Assembly (NCBI RefSeq): GCF_008087625.1 | Contig: NZ_CP042997.1 | Span: 8,804,001 to 8,868,000, forward strand | Direction: 5' to 3' | DNA: 64,000 nucleotides | From: Aquisphaera giovannonii | Lineage (GTDB): Bacteria > Planctomycetota > Planctomycetia > Isosphaerales > Isosphaeraceae | Part shown: positions 24,843-34,400 of the stretch, one piece after another | Layout: each line of letters opens with the position of its first letter | Position numbering within the stretch: the first letter of the stretch is position 1 | The notes under the pieces: generated by a model | Databases searched by the model: none | What the model was told of the DNA's origin: nothing | The model's input: only the letters and a program-made list of their open reading frames with translations | Position numbers and translations under genes: made by a program

Positions 24843-25904
24843 TCAGGTGAACGCATAATCGGCCTCGAGCGGCGTCAGGTGCATGACGGCCTCGGCCGCG
24901 GGGGGTAGGAGTCGCCGGCGGTCGCGGACGTTCAGGTCCAGGTGGAACGTGCGGCGGAACCCGGCCCGCGAGAAGCCCTCCGCCGCCCACGCCGGCGCGG
25001 CGAACCCCTGCGCGACATCCGCGCCCTGCGTGCCCAGCTCGCGTCGGAGCCGGTCGGCCGCGGCATGCCAGGCCGAGGGGTCGGGCCCGTCGAGGACGAG
25101 GTCCGCGATCTTCCCCAGCCGGACCCGCCCGCCGTGCTGCGGGACGACGCTGAGGACCGCGAACCCGCGGAGCCGGCCCGAGGGCTCGACCAGGTGCCAT
25201 CCCGTGATCCCCCCGCGCGGGTAGGCGAGCAGGTGATTCAGCCTCGCCGGAGTGCGACGGGTCAGGATCGCGTGGGCCCCCGCCCCGGCCGCGACGTCCT
25301 CCACCTCGGGCCCGAACGCGCCGACCTCGCGAAGCTCGAGCGACGCGGAGGGCAATCGCCGCGAGGCCCGGAGGTTGCCCACCAGGTCGCGTCCGAGCCG
25401 CACGAGCCGCCCGGCGGCCCCCTGCCCCGGCACGCGGAGACGGTGCGACGGCCGGAGCACCCTCGTGTAGACCGGCACCGCCGGGCGCGGCTCGTAGCCG
25501 GCCCGCTGGACGACCGCGCGGGCGGCCTCGCTCGCCCCTAGGGTGAACTGCGTCGGCGCCTGCTGGTGTGCCATCCGCATCAGGCTCGCGCCCACGCCGG
25601 GGTGCCCGGGGCTGCCGAGCCAATCGACCATGTGCAGCGTCCCCGCCGTGCCATCGGCGACCGAGCGCCCCTCGAAGCTCGTCCGGAAGACGCCCACATG
25701 GCCGATGATCCGGCCCGCCCCGTCGCGGGCCAGGAAGCTGCGCGGCAGCCCGCTCCCGTCGTCCCCCGCGGGGTCGAGGAATTTCCATCGCAGCACGTCG
25801 GGCGCGGCGAAATCGGCCGCGGGCCCGGCCCGGAATCCGGCCGCGAGGAAGCGGCCCAGCTCCTCGAGATCGTCCGGCCCCGCCGGGCGGAGGTCGCGTG
25901 TCAT
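24843..25904 (-). CDS. GNAT-family N-acetyltransferase, two-domain
   Basis: The 353-residue product opens TRDLRPAGPDDLEELGRFLA, the usual GNAT beginning, and shows LARDGAGRIIGHVGVFRTSF and MVDWLGSPGHPGVGASLMRM, where the normal acetyl-CoA loop is replaced by a P-G-H-P-G-V-G form. A second half (about 190-350) repeats a GNAT-like layout without a clear cofactor loop. The substrate is not predictable. Neither ATG 25904 nor the in-frame GTG 25916 has a good ribosome site; ATG was chosen. Confidence 0.75.
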   Translation of the reverse strand: MTRDLRPAGPDDLEELGRFLAAGFRAGPAADFAAPDVLRWKFLDPAGDDGSGLPRSFLARDGAGRIIGHVGVFRTSFEGRSVADGTAGTLHMVDWLGSPGHPGVGASLMRMAHQQAPTQFTLGASEAARAVVQRAGYEPRPAVPVYTRVLRPSHRLRVPGQGAAGRLVRLGRDLVGNLRASRRLPSASLELREVGAFGPEVEDVAAGAGAHAILTRRTPARLNHLLAYPRGGITGWHLVEPSGRLRGFAVLSVVPQHGGRVRLGKIADLVLDGPDPSAWHAAADRLRRELGTQGADVAQGFAAPAWAAEGFSRAGFRRTFHLDLNVRDRRRLLPPAAEAVMHLTPLEADYAFT

Positions 25905-26140
25905 GATGAAGGCCACGATACCAGGAGCCCGGCGCGGCCTGTAGGGCCGGCCGCCCCGCGGGGTGCTCGAGGCCGCCGGCCGTGCCGGTCGGCGAAGAAA
26001 TCCGGAGACGATCGTGGACGACCGCGCCTACAATGGACGATGGAAGGGGAGTCGGGCCCCTCGGGGCGACGCGGGGGTTCGCCGCCACTTCCCAGGTCCG
26101 GGAGTTCCGGACACCAACCCCGGACGCGAGGTCGACGCCG

Positions 26141-26473
26141 ATGACCGCCGAATTCCCCCACCAGCGCCCCGCCCCCTGGAACGACCCGGAGTTCAACCTG
26201 TCCGGCATCGCGGCCAAGCGGCCCCGCGTCGGCCGCGGCTGGCTCGAACTGCGGACCTGGTCGCTGCTGATCGTCGTGGCCGCCCTCTGGATGGGCCTGC
26301 TCTTCAACCCGGCGGTCGGCCCCCTCGTGCTGGGCACGCTGATGGCCTTCTCGCTGGCCCTCAGCGTCCTCGCCTGCGCGATGGCCCTCGGCCTGCTCGG
26401 CACCGGCCTCTTCGCCGCCGGCGACCTCCTCCTCGGCTGGCTGAGGCGCGGCAGCCGCTGGCCGGAGGATTGA
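26141..26473 (+). CDS. Small membrane protein, unknown
   Basis: The 110-residue protein starts at ATG 26141 with GAGG nine bases upstream; the longer frame from 25982 has Arg-rich filler. It has two hydrophobic segments, residues about 41-60 (TWSLLIVVAALWMGLLFNPA) and 63-92 (GTLMAFSLALSVLACAMALG), with a charged N-terminus and a basic C-terminus. No family is recognised. It ends 19 bases before the convergent protease gene. Confidence 0.65.
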   Translation: MTAEFPHQRPAPWNDPEFNLSGIAAKRPRVGRGWLELRTWSLLIVVAALWMGLLFNPAVGPLVLGTLMAFSLALSVLACAMALGLLGTGLFAAGDLLLGWLRRGSRWPED

Positions 26474-26491
26474 GGCGACGACCGCACCGCC

Positions 26492-28009
26492 TCATCGGGA
26501 TCGGGAGAGGTCCCAGATTTTCAGCAAATCCGGCGAACACTGCTGGCGGATGCCGTTGTCGCTGAGGATCTCCTCGGTCGCGGCGATGGCCTCCTTCCGG
26601 TTGAAGACGACCTTGTCGTGCCAGTGGCCCTGGAAGCTGAAGGACACGAATTCGCCCTTCCCGTCGCGCAGGAGCTCGACCAGGTGGGGCAGGTTGCGGA
26701 CCCGCACGCCGTCGACCTCGTGAACGACCTCGCCGTAGGGATCTCGGTAGCCCTTGCCGAGCTTATTGCTGAACATGGGCGAGGCCACGATCACCATCCG
26801 CTCCCCCGGCTCCGCGGCGCGATCGAAGGCCCTCCAGAACAGGGGGCCGGATCCGGCGACTCCCAGGAGGTCATCCGAACCGGACACGTTGCCGATCCAC
26901 TCGCTGGCGTACTTGTCCGAGGCCTCGGCGAACACGAGCGGGCCGAAGACGAAGTAGGGGACCGGCCCCTCGTAGTAGCGCCTCACGAGCCATCGCTGGT
27001 CGCTGTCCACCGGCACGGAGAGGTCCATCGACCGGCCGGCTCGCACGACGGTCACCGGCAGCTTGCCTTCCCGGCAGAGGTGCTGCACCAGGTAGCGGAA
27101 CTTCAGGTGGCGGTCCCCCTCGACGCGGACCATCCCGGTGTTGTCGATCGGGGAATCGCCGAGTCGCGTGAGCACGTCGTCCACCCGGATCGGGAATCCC
27201 GGGTCGGGGCGATCGACCTTCCGCACGAGGACGCCCGTCGTCTTCCGGTCCAGGTTGAGGCTGGCGCGGAGCGCCGGGTTCTCCAGGTCCTGCGTGGAGA
27301 TGGGCAGGACGGGCTTGCCGTCGTAGCGGCCGTCCGCGACGTCCGCGAGGAAGAGGTTGATCTCCTCCATGGGGATGATGTACCCGATGTTGTCGGCGCG
27401 GTCGAGCTTGCTGAAGACGATCCCGACGAGGCGCCCGTCGACGACCGCCGGCCCCCCGCTGTTGCCCGGGTTGATGGCCGCGTCCACCTGGACCCGCAGG
27501 CCATTAATGAAGAGGTAATATTGGGTGAATTCGATCCGCGAGACGATCCCCCGCGTGATCGACAGGTCCACGCCCCCCTCGGGATAGCCGTAGACGAGGA
27601 CGGTCTGCTGCGGGGCGGGGAGCTTCGCCCCGACGGGCAGCGCCGGGTGGCCCGCGAAGGCCGCCTCGTCCTCCAGCCGGAGCACCGCCAGGTCGATGCC
27701 GGGGGCCACGGCCACGGGGACCGCCGTGTGCTTGTCGCCCGAGCGGTCGAACTGGACGAGGACCTGCCCGGCGAAGTTGACCACGTGCGCATTTGTGAGG
27801 ATCCGGTTTCCGGCGATCACCACGCCCGATCCGGTCGCCTCGGAAGGGGAGGACCTCGACCAGGGGTGGTACGGGTCCGGGGTCCGGATCGACGAGATGA
27901 TCCGGACCACCGACCTGCGGGCCGGGTCGTCCGGCTCGTCCGCCGGGGCCGGGGCGGCCCAGATGCCCAGGTTGAGGCCGAGCAGGAGTAGCAGGACGGT
28001 GCGACGCAT
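26492..28009 (-). CDS. HtrA/Deg-type secreted serine protease
   Basis: ATG 28009 has GGAG six bases upstream (an ATG at 28021 is possible) and yields 505 residues with a signal peptide (VLLLLLGLNLGIWAAPAPA). The trypsin-like triad is complete: His75 in TNAHVV, Asp106 in GIDLAVLRLED, Ser184 in INPGNSGGPAVV. A PDZ-like segment follows (TTGVLVRKVDRPDPGFPIRV, DDVLTRLGDSPID). The roughly 200 C-terminal residues form a second PDZ-like unit (VVHEVDGVRVRNLPHLVELL), as in plant-type Deg9/Deg10 proteases rather than E. coli DegP. Role: envelope protein quality control or regulated proteolysis. It is a single gene, with sodC-like upstream on the same strand 188 bases away. Confidence 0.9.
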   Translation of the reverse strand: MRRTVLLLLLGLNLGIWAAPAPADEPDDPARRSVVRIISSIRTPDPYHPWSRSSPSEATGSGVVIAGNRILTNAHVVNFAGQVLVQFDRSGDKHTAVPVAVAPGIDLAVLRLEDEAAFAGHPALPVGAKLPAPQQTVLVYGYPEGGVDLSITRGIVSRIEFTQYYLFINGLRVQVDAAINPGNSGGPAVVDGRLVGIVFSKLDRADNIGYIIPMEEINLFLADVADGRYDGKPVLPISTQDLENPALRASLNLDRKTTGVLVRKVDRPDPGFPIRVDDVLTRLGDSPIDNTGMVRVEGDRHLKFRYLVQHLCREGKLPVTVVRAGRSMDLSVPVDSDQRWLVRRYYEGPVPYFVFGPLVFAEASDKYASEWIGNVSGSDDLLGVAGSGPLFWRAFDRAAEPGERMVIVASPMFSNKLGKGYRDPYGEVVHEVDGVRVRNLPHLVELLRDGKGEFVSFSFQGHWHDKVVFNRKEAIAATEEILSDNGIRQQCSPDLLKIWDLSRSR

Positions 28010-28196
28010 CGGCGGCTCCATAACCTCTTCCCTCACCAGGTGCAGGCGGTCGACGGACCACGCGGCCAGCCTAGCACGCCGGTGATGACGCACTCTATCA
28101 CTCGCGTGTCGCGGCTTCGAACGCGAGCGGCCTCGCGTTCGCACGGGGCGAAGGCGAGGCCGCGATCGGGGCGGGTTGCCCGGGCGAGCCAGGCCG

Positions 28197-28775
28197 TCAG
28201 GGCTTAGCCACGCCGACGACGCCGACGGCGACGCGGCCGCCCGCGTTGCCGGAGGGCTGGCTCTTGAGGTCGTCCGCCTTCTCGTGCACGACCACGCCGC
28301 GGCCGAGGATCGAGGTCGGGCCGTGGAAGCTCAGGTTCTCGTCCTCGATGTCCACCGTCGCGTTGCCGTTGGAGTTGGCCGTGATGTTGCCGAGGTCGCC
28401 GACGTGCCGCTTGGGCGTGTCGGTGCCCGCGTGCTTCTGCGCGGTCGGGTTGTAGTGGCCGCCGGCGGCCATGCCGTCCTCGGACCAGACGCCGAACTCG
28501 TGGATGTGGAACCCGTGCTCGCCGGGCGCCAGGCCGCTGATCTCGGCGTGGACCTTGACCTTGCCCCCCTCCTCGGTGAACGTCACGCGGCCCTCGACCT
28601 TGCTCCCCTTGGTCGGCAGCAGGATGGCCACGGCCTTGGTGACCGTCGACTTGGCCGGCGCCATCTTCTCGTGCTGCGCCATCGCCGAGCCCCGCAGGCC
28701 GGCCATCCCGAAGCAGACCATCCCCCCCACCGCCAGCGTCAGGATGCCCTTGCTCGCCTTCATCGTCATGTTCAT
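28197..28775 (-). CDS. sodC: Cu/Zn superoxide dismutase-like protein lacking the usual disulfide
   Basis: The 192-residue exported protein (signal about 9-33) has the Cu/Zn-SOD ligands: HGFHIHEFG (two His), GGHYNPTAQKHAG, RHVGDLGN, VVHEKADD and the active-site Arg in GNAGGRVAVG. It should convert superoxide to O2 and H2O2 outside the cytoplasm. The two Cys of the conserved intrasubunit disulfide are missing: the loop reads FGVWSEDGMAAGG instead of FGDCSDGCMSAGG-like, and the C-terminus reads RVAVGVVG instead of RLACGVIG. Copper binding seems kept, so it is likely active but differently stabilised. Confidence 0.88.
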   Translation of the reverse strand: MNMTMKASKGILTLAVGGMVCFGMAGLRGSAMAQHEKMAPAKSTVTKAVAILLPTKGSKVEGRVTFTEEGGKVKVHAEISGLAPGEHGFHIHEFGVWSEDGMAAGGHYNPTAQKHAGTDTPKRHVGDLGNITANSNGNATVDIEDENLSFHGPTSILGRGVVVHEKADDLKSQPSGNAGGRVAVGVVGVAKP

Positions 28776-29120
28776 TCTCCCCTGGTTGATGCGGACCTCG
28801 ATCGCCTCGCCCGGCCGGGACGACCCCCGGCCGGATTGCCCTCTCTCGGTGAAAAGTTAGCCGCGGGCGAACCGTCCATTCAAGGGTCTCCCGCTCCGCG
28901 CGGCCTTTCGGGCGGAAATACCCCGGCCCTTCGGCCGATATCGCTCGAACCGTGAAAGCTTTTTCACCGGAGACTGGCGACACGCGAGGCGGGACGACCG
29001 GCCGCGTTGGCCGATGGACATGGAGCCGATCACGGCCGATAATGCGGCCATAGCGTCGCGGCCGAGGGAGACGTCGCGGTCCTTCCGTGCATGGCGGCGG
29101 GCGATGGCAGGGGGCGAGCG
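28776..29120. other. Divergent intergenic region with a 9-base hairpin
   Basis: The region separates the sodC-like gene (minus) from the nuclease-like operon (plus), so it should carry both promoters. A perfect 9-base inverted repeat (28811-28819 with 28826-28834, CCGGCCGGG and its complement) sits in the sodC leader, 36 bases before its start. The patch 28850-28975 is less GC-rich than its surroundings. No gene is seen. Confidence 0.45.
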
Positions 29121-30392
29121 ATGCCGCCGACGGCCAGCAATGAGGCGCCCTCGCGACTCCACTCCTGGCTCGACCGCCACGAGGAGCGGCGGCGAGGGGG
29201 AATCCCCACGGTCTCCGTCGTGCCCGCGGCCGGCGGATGGGCCCTGCGCGAGGTCCTCGCCTGGGGCCGGGCCGCGGGTCGAGGCCGAGCGCTGGTCGCC
29301 TCGACCCGGGACGACTGGACGGAGGAGTCGTTGGCCCGCGGCTGGCTCCGGACGCTGATCGCCGCGACCGACCCGGAGCATGCCGCCGCCGGCTGGCTCG
29401 CCGGCAGGATGGGCCGCGAGGCCGGCGAGCTTCTCCGGTCGTTGCGGGCGAGGTCCCGCCTGGAGCGCGGGCTGTTCCTCGACTCCGCGCTGCCGGCGGC
29501 CGATCACGACCCCGAGGAGGCGGCCTGCCGCGGGATCCTCGGCGGGCTCGCCGGGGACGAGCGTCCCGGGACGAGGACCGCGGACGAGATCATCGAGGGG
29601 CTCGGCGCGAGCCCGCTGCGATGGGCCTCCGACGGCCGATGGTCCGGGCTCCCGGCCGCGGTGGCGACGGTCTGCGGGCAGGGCCGCCTGCCCCTGCTCG
29701 TCCTCTCGGCGTCTGCCGAGGGCGACGACGATCGGGCCCCCCCTGCCCCGCCCTCGCCCGATCGCCTGGCCGCCGCGGCCGGGATCCTGGCCGGGCTGGT
29801 CTCCGCGCATCCGCCGCTGCCCGCCGCGCTGGTCATCGACCCGGCCGCCTGGCGGGATTACCTGGGCCTCGGCGAGGAGTCGCGTGCCAGGTCGATCCTG
29901 CGGCAGTCGGTGATCCCGGCCGAGGCCGTGCAAGCCGGATCGCGGACGGCCGAGGAGCACGCCCGCCGATCCCTCGCCGAGTCCCTCGCCGACCCGGGGA
30001 ACGCGGAGAAGGCCGACCGGGCCCGAAGCGCCGCGGAGCGATACCTCTTCGAACGGCTGGAGGCGCGGCCCGAAACGGCCGGCCTGTTCCGGCTGAACGA
30101 GACGCTCGACTTCCCCTTCAACTCATCCCGGCCGATCGAGATCGACCTGCTCGCGCCCTCGCTGAAGCTCGCCGTCGAGATCGACGGCTACTACCATTTC
30201 ACCGACCGCGACGCCTACCGCCGCGACCGCCGCAAGGACGCCCTCCTCCAGACGCACGGCCACATGGTCCTCCGCGTGCTGGCCGAGGACGTCGTCACCC
30301 ACCTGGAAGAGACGCTCGGCGCCATCCGCGAGGCCGTCGCCCATCGCCGCGGCCGTCCGTCCACGGGCACCGAGAGGAAGGACGACGCATGA
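29121..30392 (+). CDS. Nuclease-like protein with C-terminal DUF559/Vsr-type domain, first gene of a three-gene operon
   Basis: ATG 29121 follows a GGGGGCGAG ribosome site better than ATG 29091; the product has 423 residues. Residues about 305-405 look like a PD-(D/E)XK fold of the DUF559/Vsr group: LNETLDFPFNSSRPIEIDLL, LKLAVEIDGYYHFTDRDAYR, RDRRKDALLQTHGHMVLRVL. Acidic candidates are Glu340, Asp342, Glu353 and Asp355, with His359 near. The N-terminal 290 residues are unrecognised; VSVVPAAGGWALREVLAWGR and LPLLVLSASAEGDDD are spaced like the first strand and Walker B strand of an NTPase, but no P-loop lysine is present. It overlaps the next gene (ATGA). The best guess is a DNA-cutting or DNA-binding effector of the operon. 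Confidence 0.75.
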   Translation: MPPTASNEAPSRLHSWLDRHEERRRGGIPTVSVVPAAGGWALREVLAWGRAAGRGRALVASTRDDWTEESLARGWLRTLIAATDPEHAAAGWLAGRMGREAGELLRSLRARSRLERGLFLDSALPAADHDPEEAACRGILGGLAGDERPGTRTADEIIEGLGASPLRWASDGRWSGLPAAVATVCGQGRLPLLVLSASAEGDDDRAPPAPPSPDRLAAAAGILAGLVSAHPPLPAALVIDPAAWRDYLGLGEESRARSILRQSVIPAEAVQAGSRTAEEHARRSLAESLADPGNAEKADRARSAAERYLFERLEARPETAGLFRLNETLDFPFNSSRPIEIDLLAPSLKLAVEIDGYYHFTDRDAYRRDRRKDALLQTHGHMVLRVLAEDVVTHLEETLGAIREAVAHRRGRPSTGTERKDDA

Positions 30393-31486
30393 ACGACGCC
30401 CACGACCTCACCCCGCTCGAAGCCCTCCTCCTGACCCGCCACCTCGTCGCCGGGGCCAGGCCGCCGACGCCGGCCGCCGTCAGGAAGGACATCGGCCCCC
30501 TCGTCGAGGACCGCTGGGCCGGCTCCGCCCTGACCTCGATGCTCGAGCGGGCCGAATTGAAGCTCATCACCCTGGGCCACCTCGCCCGCCCCGAGCCCCC
30601 GCCCGCCCCGCCGACGAGGGGCAAGAAGGTCGCCAGGCCCAAGGCCCTCCCCGTCGAGCTCACGCCCGCCGGCCGCGCGGCGGCCCTGCGATTCCTGGGC
30701 GTGGGCGAGCTGCCTCCGAAGGCGACCTGGGCCAAGGTCAAGGCGTCGCTCCTCCCGGCCAGGGCCATGGACCTCGATGCCGGGGCCCTCGCCGGCAAGG
30801 GCGCGTTGAAGGCGATGCTGCTCGCGAAGGCCCTCGGCGTGGAGCCGGGCGAGGCCGCGACGATGAAGCAGGTGCTCGACCTCTGGACCCGTCGGCAGTT
30901 CGATATCGGCCCGAAGGCGAAGCTGGACGTGGCCGCGATCCAGCAGGCGCTCGCCTGCCGCGAGCTGGGCGAGCACCGGCCGAGCGACCCGAAGAAGGCC
31001 TTCGACCTGCTCGTCTCGCGCCAGGTCGGGGCCCGGAAGGCCGACGACAAGGAGCTGGGCGACGCCATCCTGCGCCGATGGGCCGGCGGGGGGCACGAGC
31101 GCGGCGGCCCGGCCGGGCCGTCGCCCGACGTCGCCAGCCCGGAGCCCCCCCCGCCCGAACCCCGCATCGTGCATCCGCCCGGCGACCTGTCCCAGTTCGC
31201 CGCCCGCGTCAAGGACGCCGCCATGCGCTGCACAACCGGCCGGATCGGCGACAATCGCGTCTTCATCTGCCGCGTCTGGGATTCCCTCCAGGCCGACCCC
31301 GAGATCCAATCGATGGGCCTGGAGGCGTTCAAGCGTCGCCTCGCGGAGGCCAACAACAGGCGGCTCCTCGACCTCACCCGCGCCGACCTCGGCTACGCCA
31401 TGGACCGGGACGACGTCCATCGATCCGAGGTCCACTACCTGGACTCGGTCTTCCACTTCCTCTGGATCGGATCGGAGAGGCACTGA
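30389..31486 (+). CDS. Unknown protein, second gene of the nuclease/ATPase operon
   Basis: The 365-residue product starts on the ATG that overlaps the previous stop. Residues 1-70 (LTPLEALLLTRHLVAGARPP, then a helix ending LERAELKLITLGHLARP) look like a winged-helix or small helical domain. Residues 70-260 are Ala/Lys-rich helices with proline breaks. The last 95 residues (LSQFAARVKDAAMRCTTGRI, FICRVWDSLQADPEIQSMGL, RRLLDLTRADLGYAMDRDDV, SVFHFLWI) look like a compact winged-helix domain. No catalytic motif is seen. The position between nuclease-like and ATPase genes suggests an adaptor or DNA-recognition subunit; this is inference. Confidence 0.7.
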   Translation: MNDAHDLTPLEALLLTRHLVAGARPPTPAAVRKDIGPLVEDRWAGSALTSMLERAELKLITLGHLARPEPPPAPPTRGKKVARPKALPVELTPAGRAAALRFLGVGELPPKATWAKVKASLLPARAMDLDAGALAGKGALKAMLLAKALGVEPGEAATMKQVLDLWTRRQFDIGPKAKLDVAAIQQALACRELGEHRPSDPKKAFDLLVSRQVGARKADDKELGDAILRRWAGGGHERGGPAGPSPDVASPEPPPPEPRIVHPPGDLSQFAARVKDAAMRCTTGRIGDNRVFICRVWDSLQADPEIQSMGLEAFKRRLAEANNRRLLDLTRADLGYAMDRDDVHRSEVHYLDSVFHFLWIGSERH

Positions 31487-31491
31487 CCGCC

Positions 31492-34400
31492 ATGGGACGA
31501 ACCGCCATGAGTACCCCGCCCCACGCCGCCCGCCCCGAACCGTCCCCCGGCTCCGACCCGCGCGTCGCGGCGTTCTGCTCCAGGGCCCATCCGGGCCTCT
31601 TCTATTCCGTGGCCCAGGCCGCCGACGTCTGGAAGCGCGACCCTTTCGACGTGGAGTCCATCCACGGCAACGTCCGGGCGGCATTCCTCGGCATGGTCGA
31701 CCGCGCGACCACGCCCGGCCACCTGCCCACGGGCCGCATGCTCCTGCTCCTGGGCGACTCCGGGAGCGGCAAGACGCACCTGATGCGCGCCTTCCGGAAT
31801 TCGGTCCACGCGGCGAGGCGGGGCTACTGCGCCTACATGCAGATGACCGCGTTCACGGACCAGTACGGCCGCTACGTCCTGAACAACCTCATCCAGTCCC
31901 TCGACAAGCCCTACGCCGACGACGGCGGCAAGGCGACCGGCCTGATGCGCCTCTCCGCCGGGCTTGCGGACGCCGTCGCCGCGGACGAGCCATCCCGCGT
32001 GATGCTCGACCGGATCCGCGACGACGACCTGGACCAGGACGCGCTCGACGGGATCATCCACGAGCTGACCGACCGGATCATCCTCGACGACCGATTCAGC
32101 CGGATCGACGACGACGCCATCCGCGCCATCCTCTACCTCCAGCATGGCGACCCGAGGATCAAGGCCCGCGTGCTCAAGTACCTCCGCTGCGAGGACCTCA
32201 CCGCCCATGACCGCAGGCTCCTGGGCGAGATCGTGCCGAGGACCTACCCGGACGCCCCCCACTGGATGATCCAGCGCCTCGGGGAGATGATATGGGCCCT
32301 CGAGCAGGTGCCGCTGATCCTCTGCGTCGATCAGCTCGAGGACATGCTCAACCTGGACGATGCCCCCCTGCTCTTCCGCCGCGCCCTGTCCACGCTCTGC
32401 GACCTGGTGAGCCGACTGCCATCCTGCCTCGTCGTGATCTCGTGCCTCCGCGACTACTACGACCAGCTCAAGCAGCACCTGGCCAAGCCCACCCAGACCC
32501 GCGTCCAGGGCAGCCCCGGCCCGATCGACCTGAAGGCCCCCCGCGAGGCCGGCGAGATCGCCCAGGTCGTCGGCAGCCGCCTGCGGTTCCTCTACGAATC
32601 CGAAGGGGTCGCCTGGTCGCCGGCCGATCCGACCTTCCCCTTTCCCGCGGAGTTCGTCGCCGGGCTCGCGGGCCTCAGCACGCGGGACGTGCTCGAGAAA
32701 TGCCACCATTACCGCGAGCGGTGCGTGGCGGAGGGCAACCTGGTCCCTTTCGAGGGTGCGCCGGTCGAGCCTAGGGAGCCCGATCCCACCGAGATCGAGC
32801 AGGCCTGGAACGAGTTGACCTCCGGCTCGCCTCGCGAGGTCCCCAGCCGCGAGGCCACGCTTGCCGAGATCCTGGCCGGGGCCATCCGCGGATGCTCGGG
32901 CGAATTGACGACAGGGCATGACTTCCACGCCGAGGTGAGCGACCGCTTCATCCCCGTGGAGATCCACGCGCCGGACGACTCCGTCGAGAGGCTCTACGCC
33001 GGCGTCTGCAACAAGAGCGCCAAGGGGGGCGCCCTCGGGCGTCAGATCGAGGAGGTGGCGAAACTCGCGAGCGAGCAGACCGCCGTGCTCGTCCGGTCCA
33101 CGGCCTTCCCATCCAACCCCCGGGCCCAGATCACGCAGCAGCTCGGCAAGCTCACCGACCGGGGCGCCCGGCTGGTCGTCGTCGAGGACTCCGACTGGCG
33201 GACGATGATGGCCTACCCGGAGTTCGCGGCCAGGCACGCCGGCCATCCGGCGTTCGCGACCTGGCGGACCCGGTCGCGACCGCTCTCCAGCCTCGAATCG
33301 CTCCGGAGGATCCTCGACCTGGACCGCATCGAGGGCGGGGCGCCAGCGCCCGTCGAGGCGAGGCCGCGCGAGGAGGCCGCGTCGAAGGCCAACGGCCGAG
33401 CCGCCGGCGGCGCGGAGGCCAGCACCGAGCTCGGCGGCGTCGCCATCGTCGCCGGGACCCGCACGCCCCTGCTCCTCGGCCGGACGAACTCCCGCAGGGA
33501 GGAGCCGGTCACGCTCGACCCCGACCTGCTGACCCGCCACGCGGCGTTCCTCGGCACGCCGGGGAGCGGCAAGACCACCGCCGCGCTGGCGGTCGTCGAG
33601 CAGCTCCTGCTCCGCGGCATCCCGGCGATCCTCGTCGATCGCAAGGGGGACCTGTGCGCGTACGCGAGGCCCGGCATGGGCCTGCGCGACGACCTCGACG
33701 ACGTGCTCGGCGAGCGGGCCGGGCAGCTCCGGGCCCGCGTCGAGGTCGCCCTCTACACGCCCCGGAAGGCGAGCGGCCGCCCCCTGTCCATCGCCGCGGC
33801 ACCGGCGGGGCTCGGCTCGCTTCCGGACGACGAGCGGACGCAGGGGGCGAAGTACGCCGCCGCCGCGCTCGGCGGCATGATGAACTACAGGAGCGGCAAG
33901 GCGGACCAGGCGAACCTCGCCATCCTCGGCCAGGCCATCGAGATCCTCTGCCAGGAGGATCGGGAGGGCCCCGTCTCCATCAAGGACCTGATCGCATTCA
34001 TCGCCGACAGGGACAGGGCGCTCGTCGATGCCGTCGGCCGGCTGGACACGAGGCGGTTCGACAAGCTCGCGGAGGATCTCCAGACGCTCCACCTCACCCA
34101 GGGCGACCTCCTGGCCGCCCAGGGCGAGCCGCTGGACGTCGATGCCCTGCTCGGCCGCGCGCCCCGCGCGACCCCGGGGAAGACCCGGCTCAGCATCGTC
34201 AGCACCAAGTTCCTGGGCAACAACCAGGACATCCAGTTCTGGGTCGCCCAGCTCCTCATGGAGCTCGCCCGCTGGGCGAGCCGGCACCCCGCCCCGGACG
34301 GCTCGCTCCAGGCCGTCGCGATGTTCGACGAGGCCGACCTGTACCTCCCGGCCGTCGGCAAGCCGGCCAGCAAGGAGCCGATGGAGAACCTGATCCGTCG

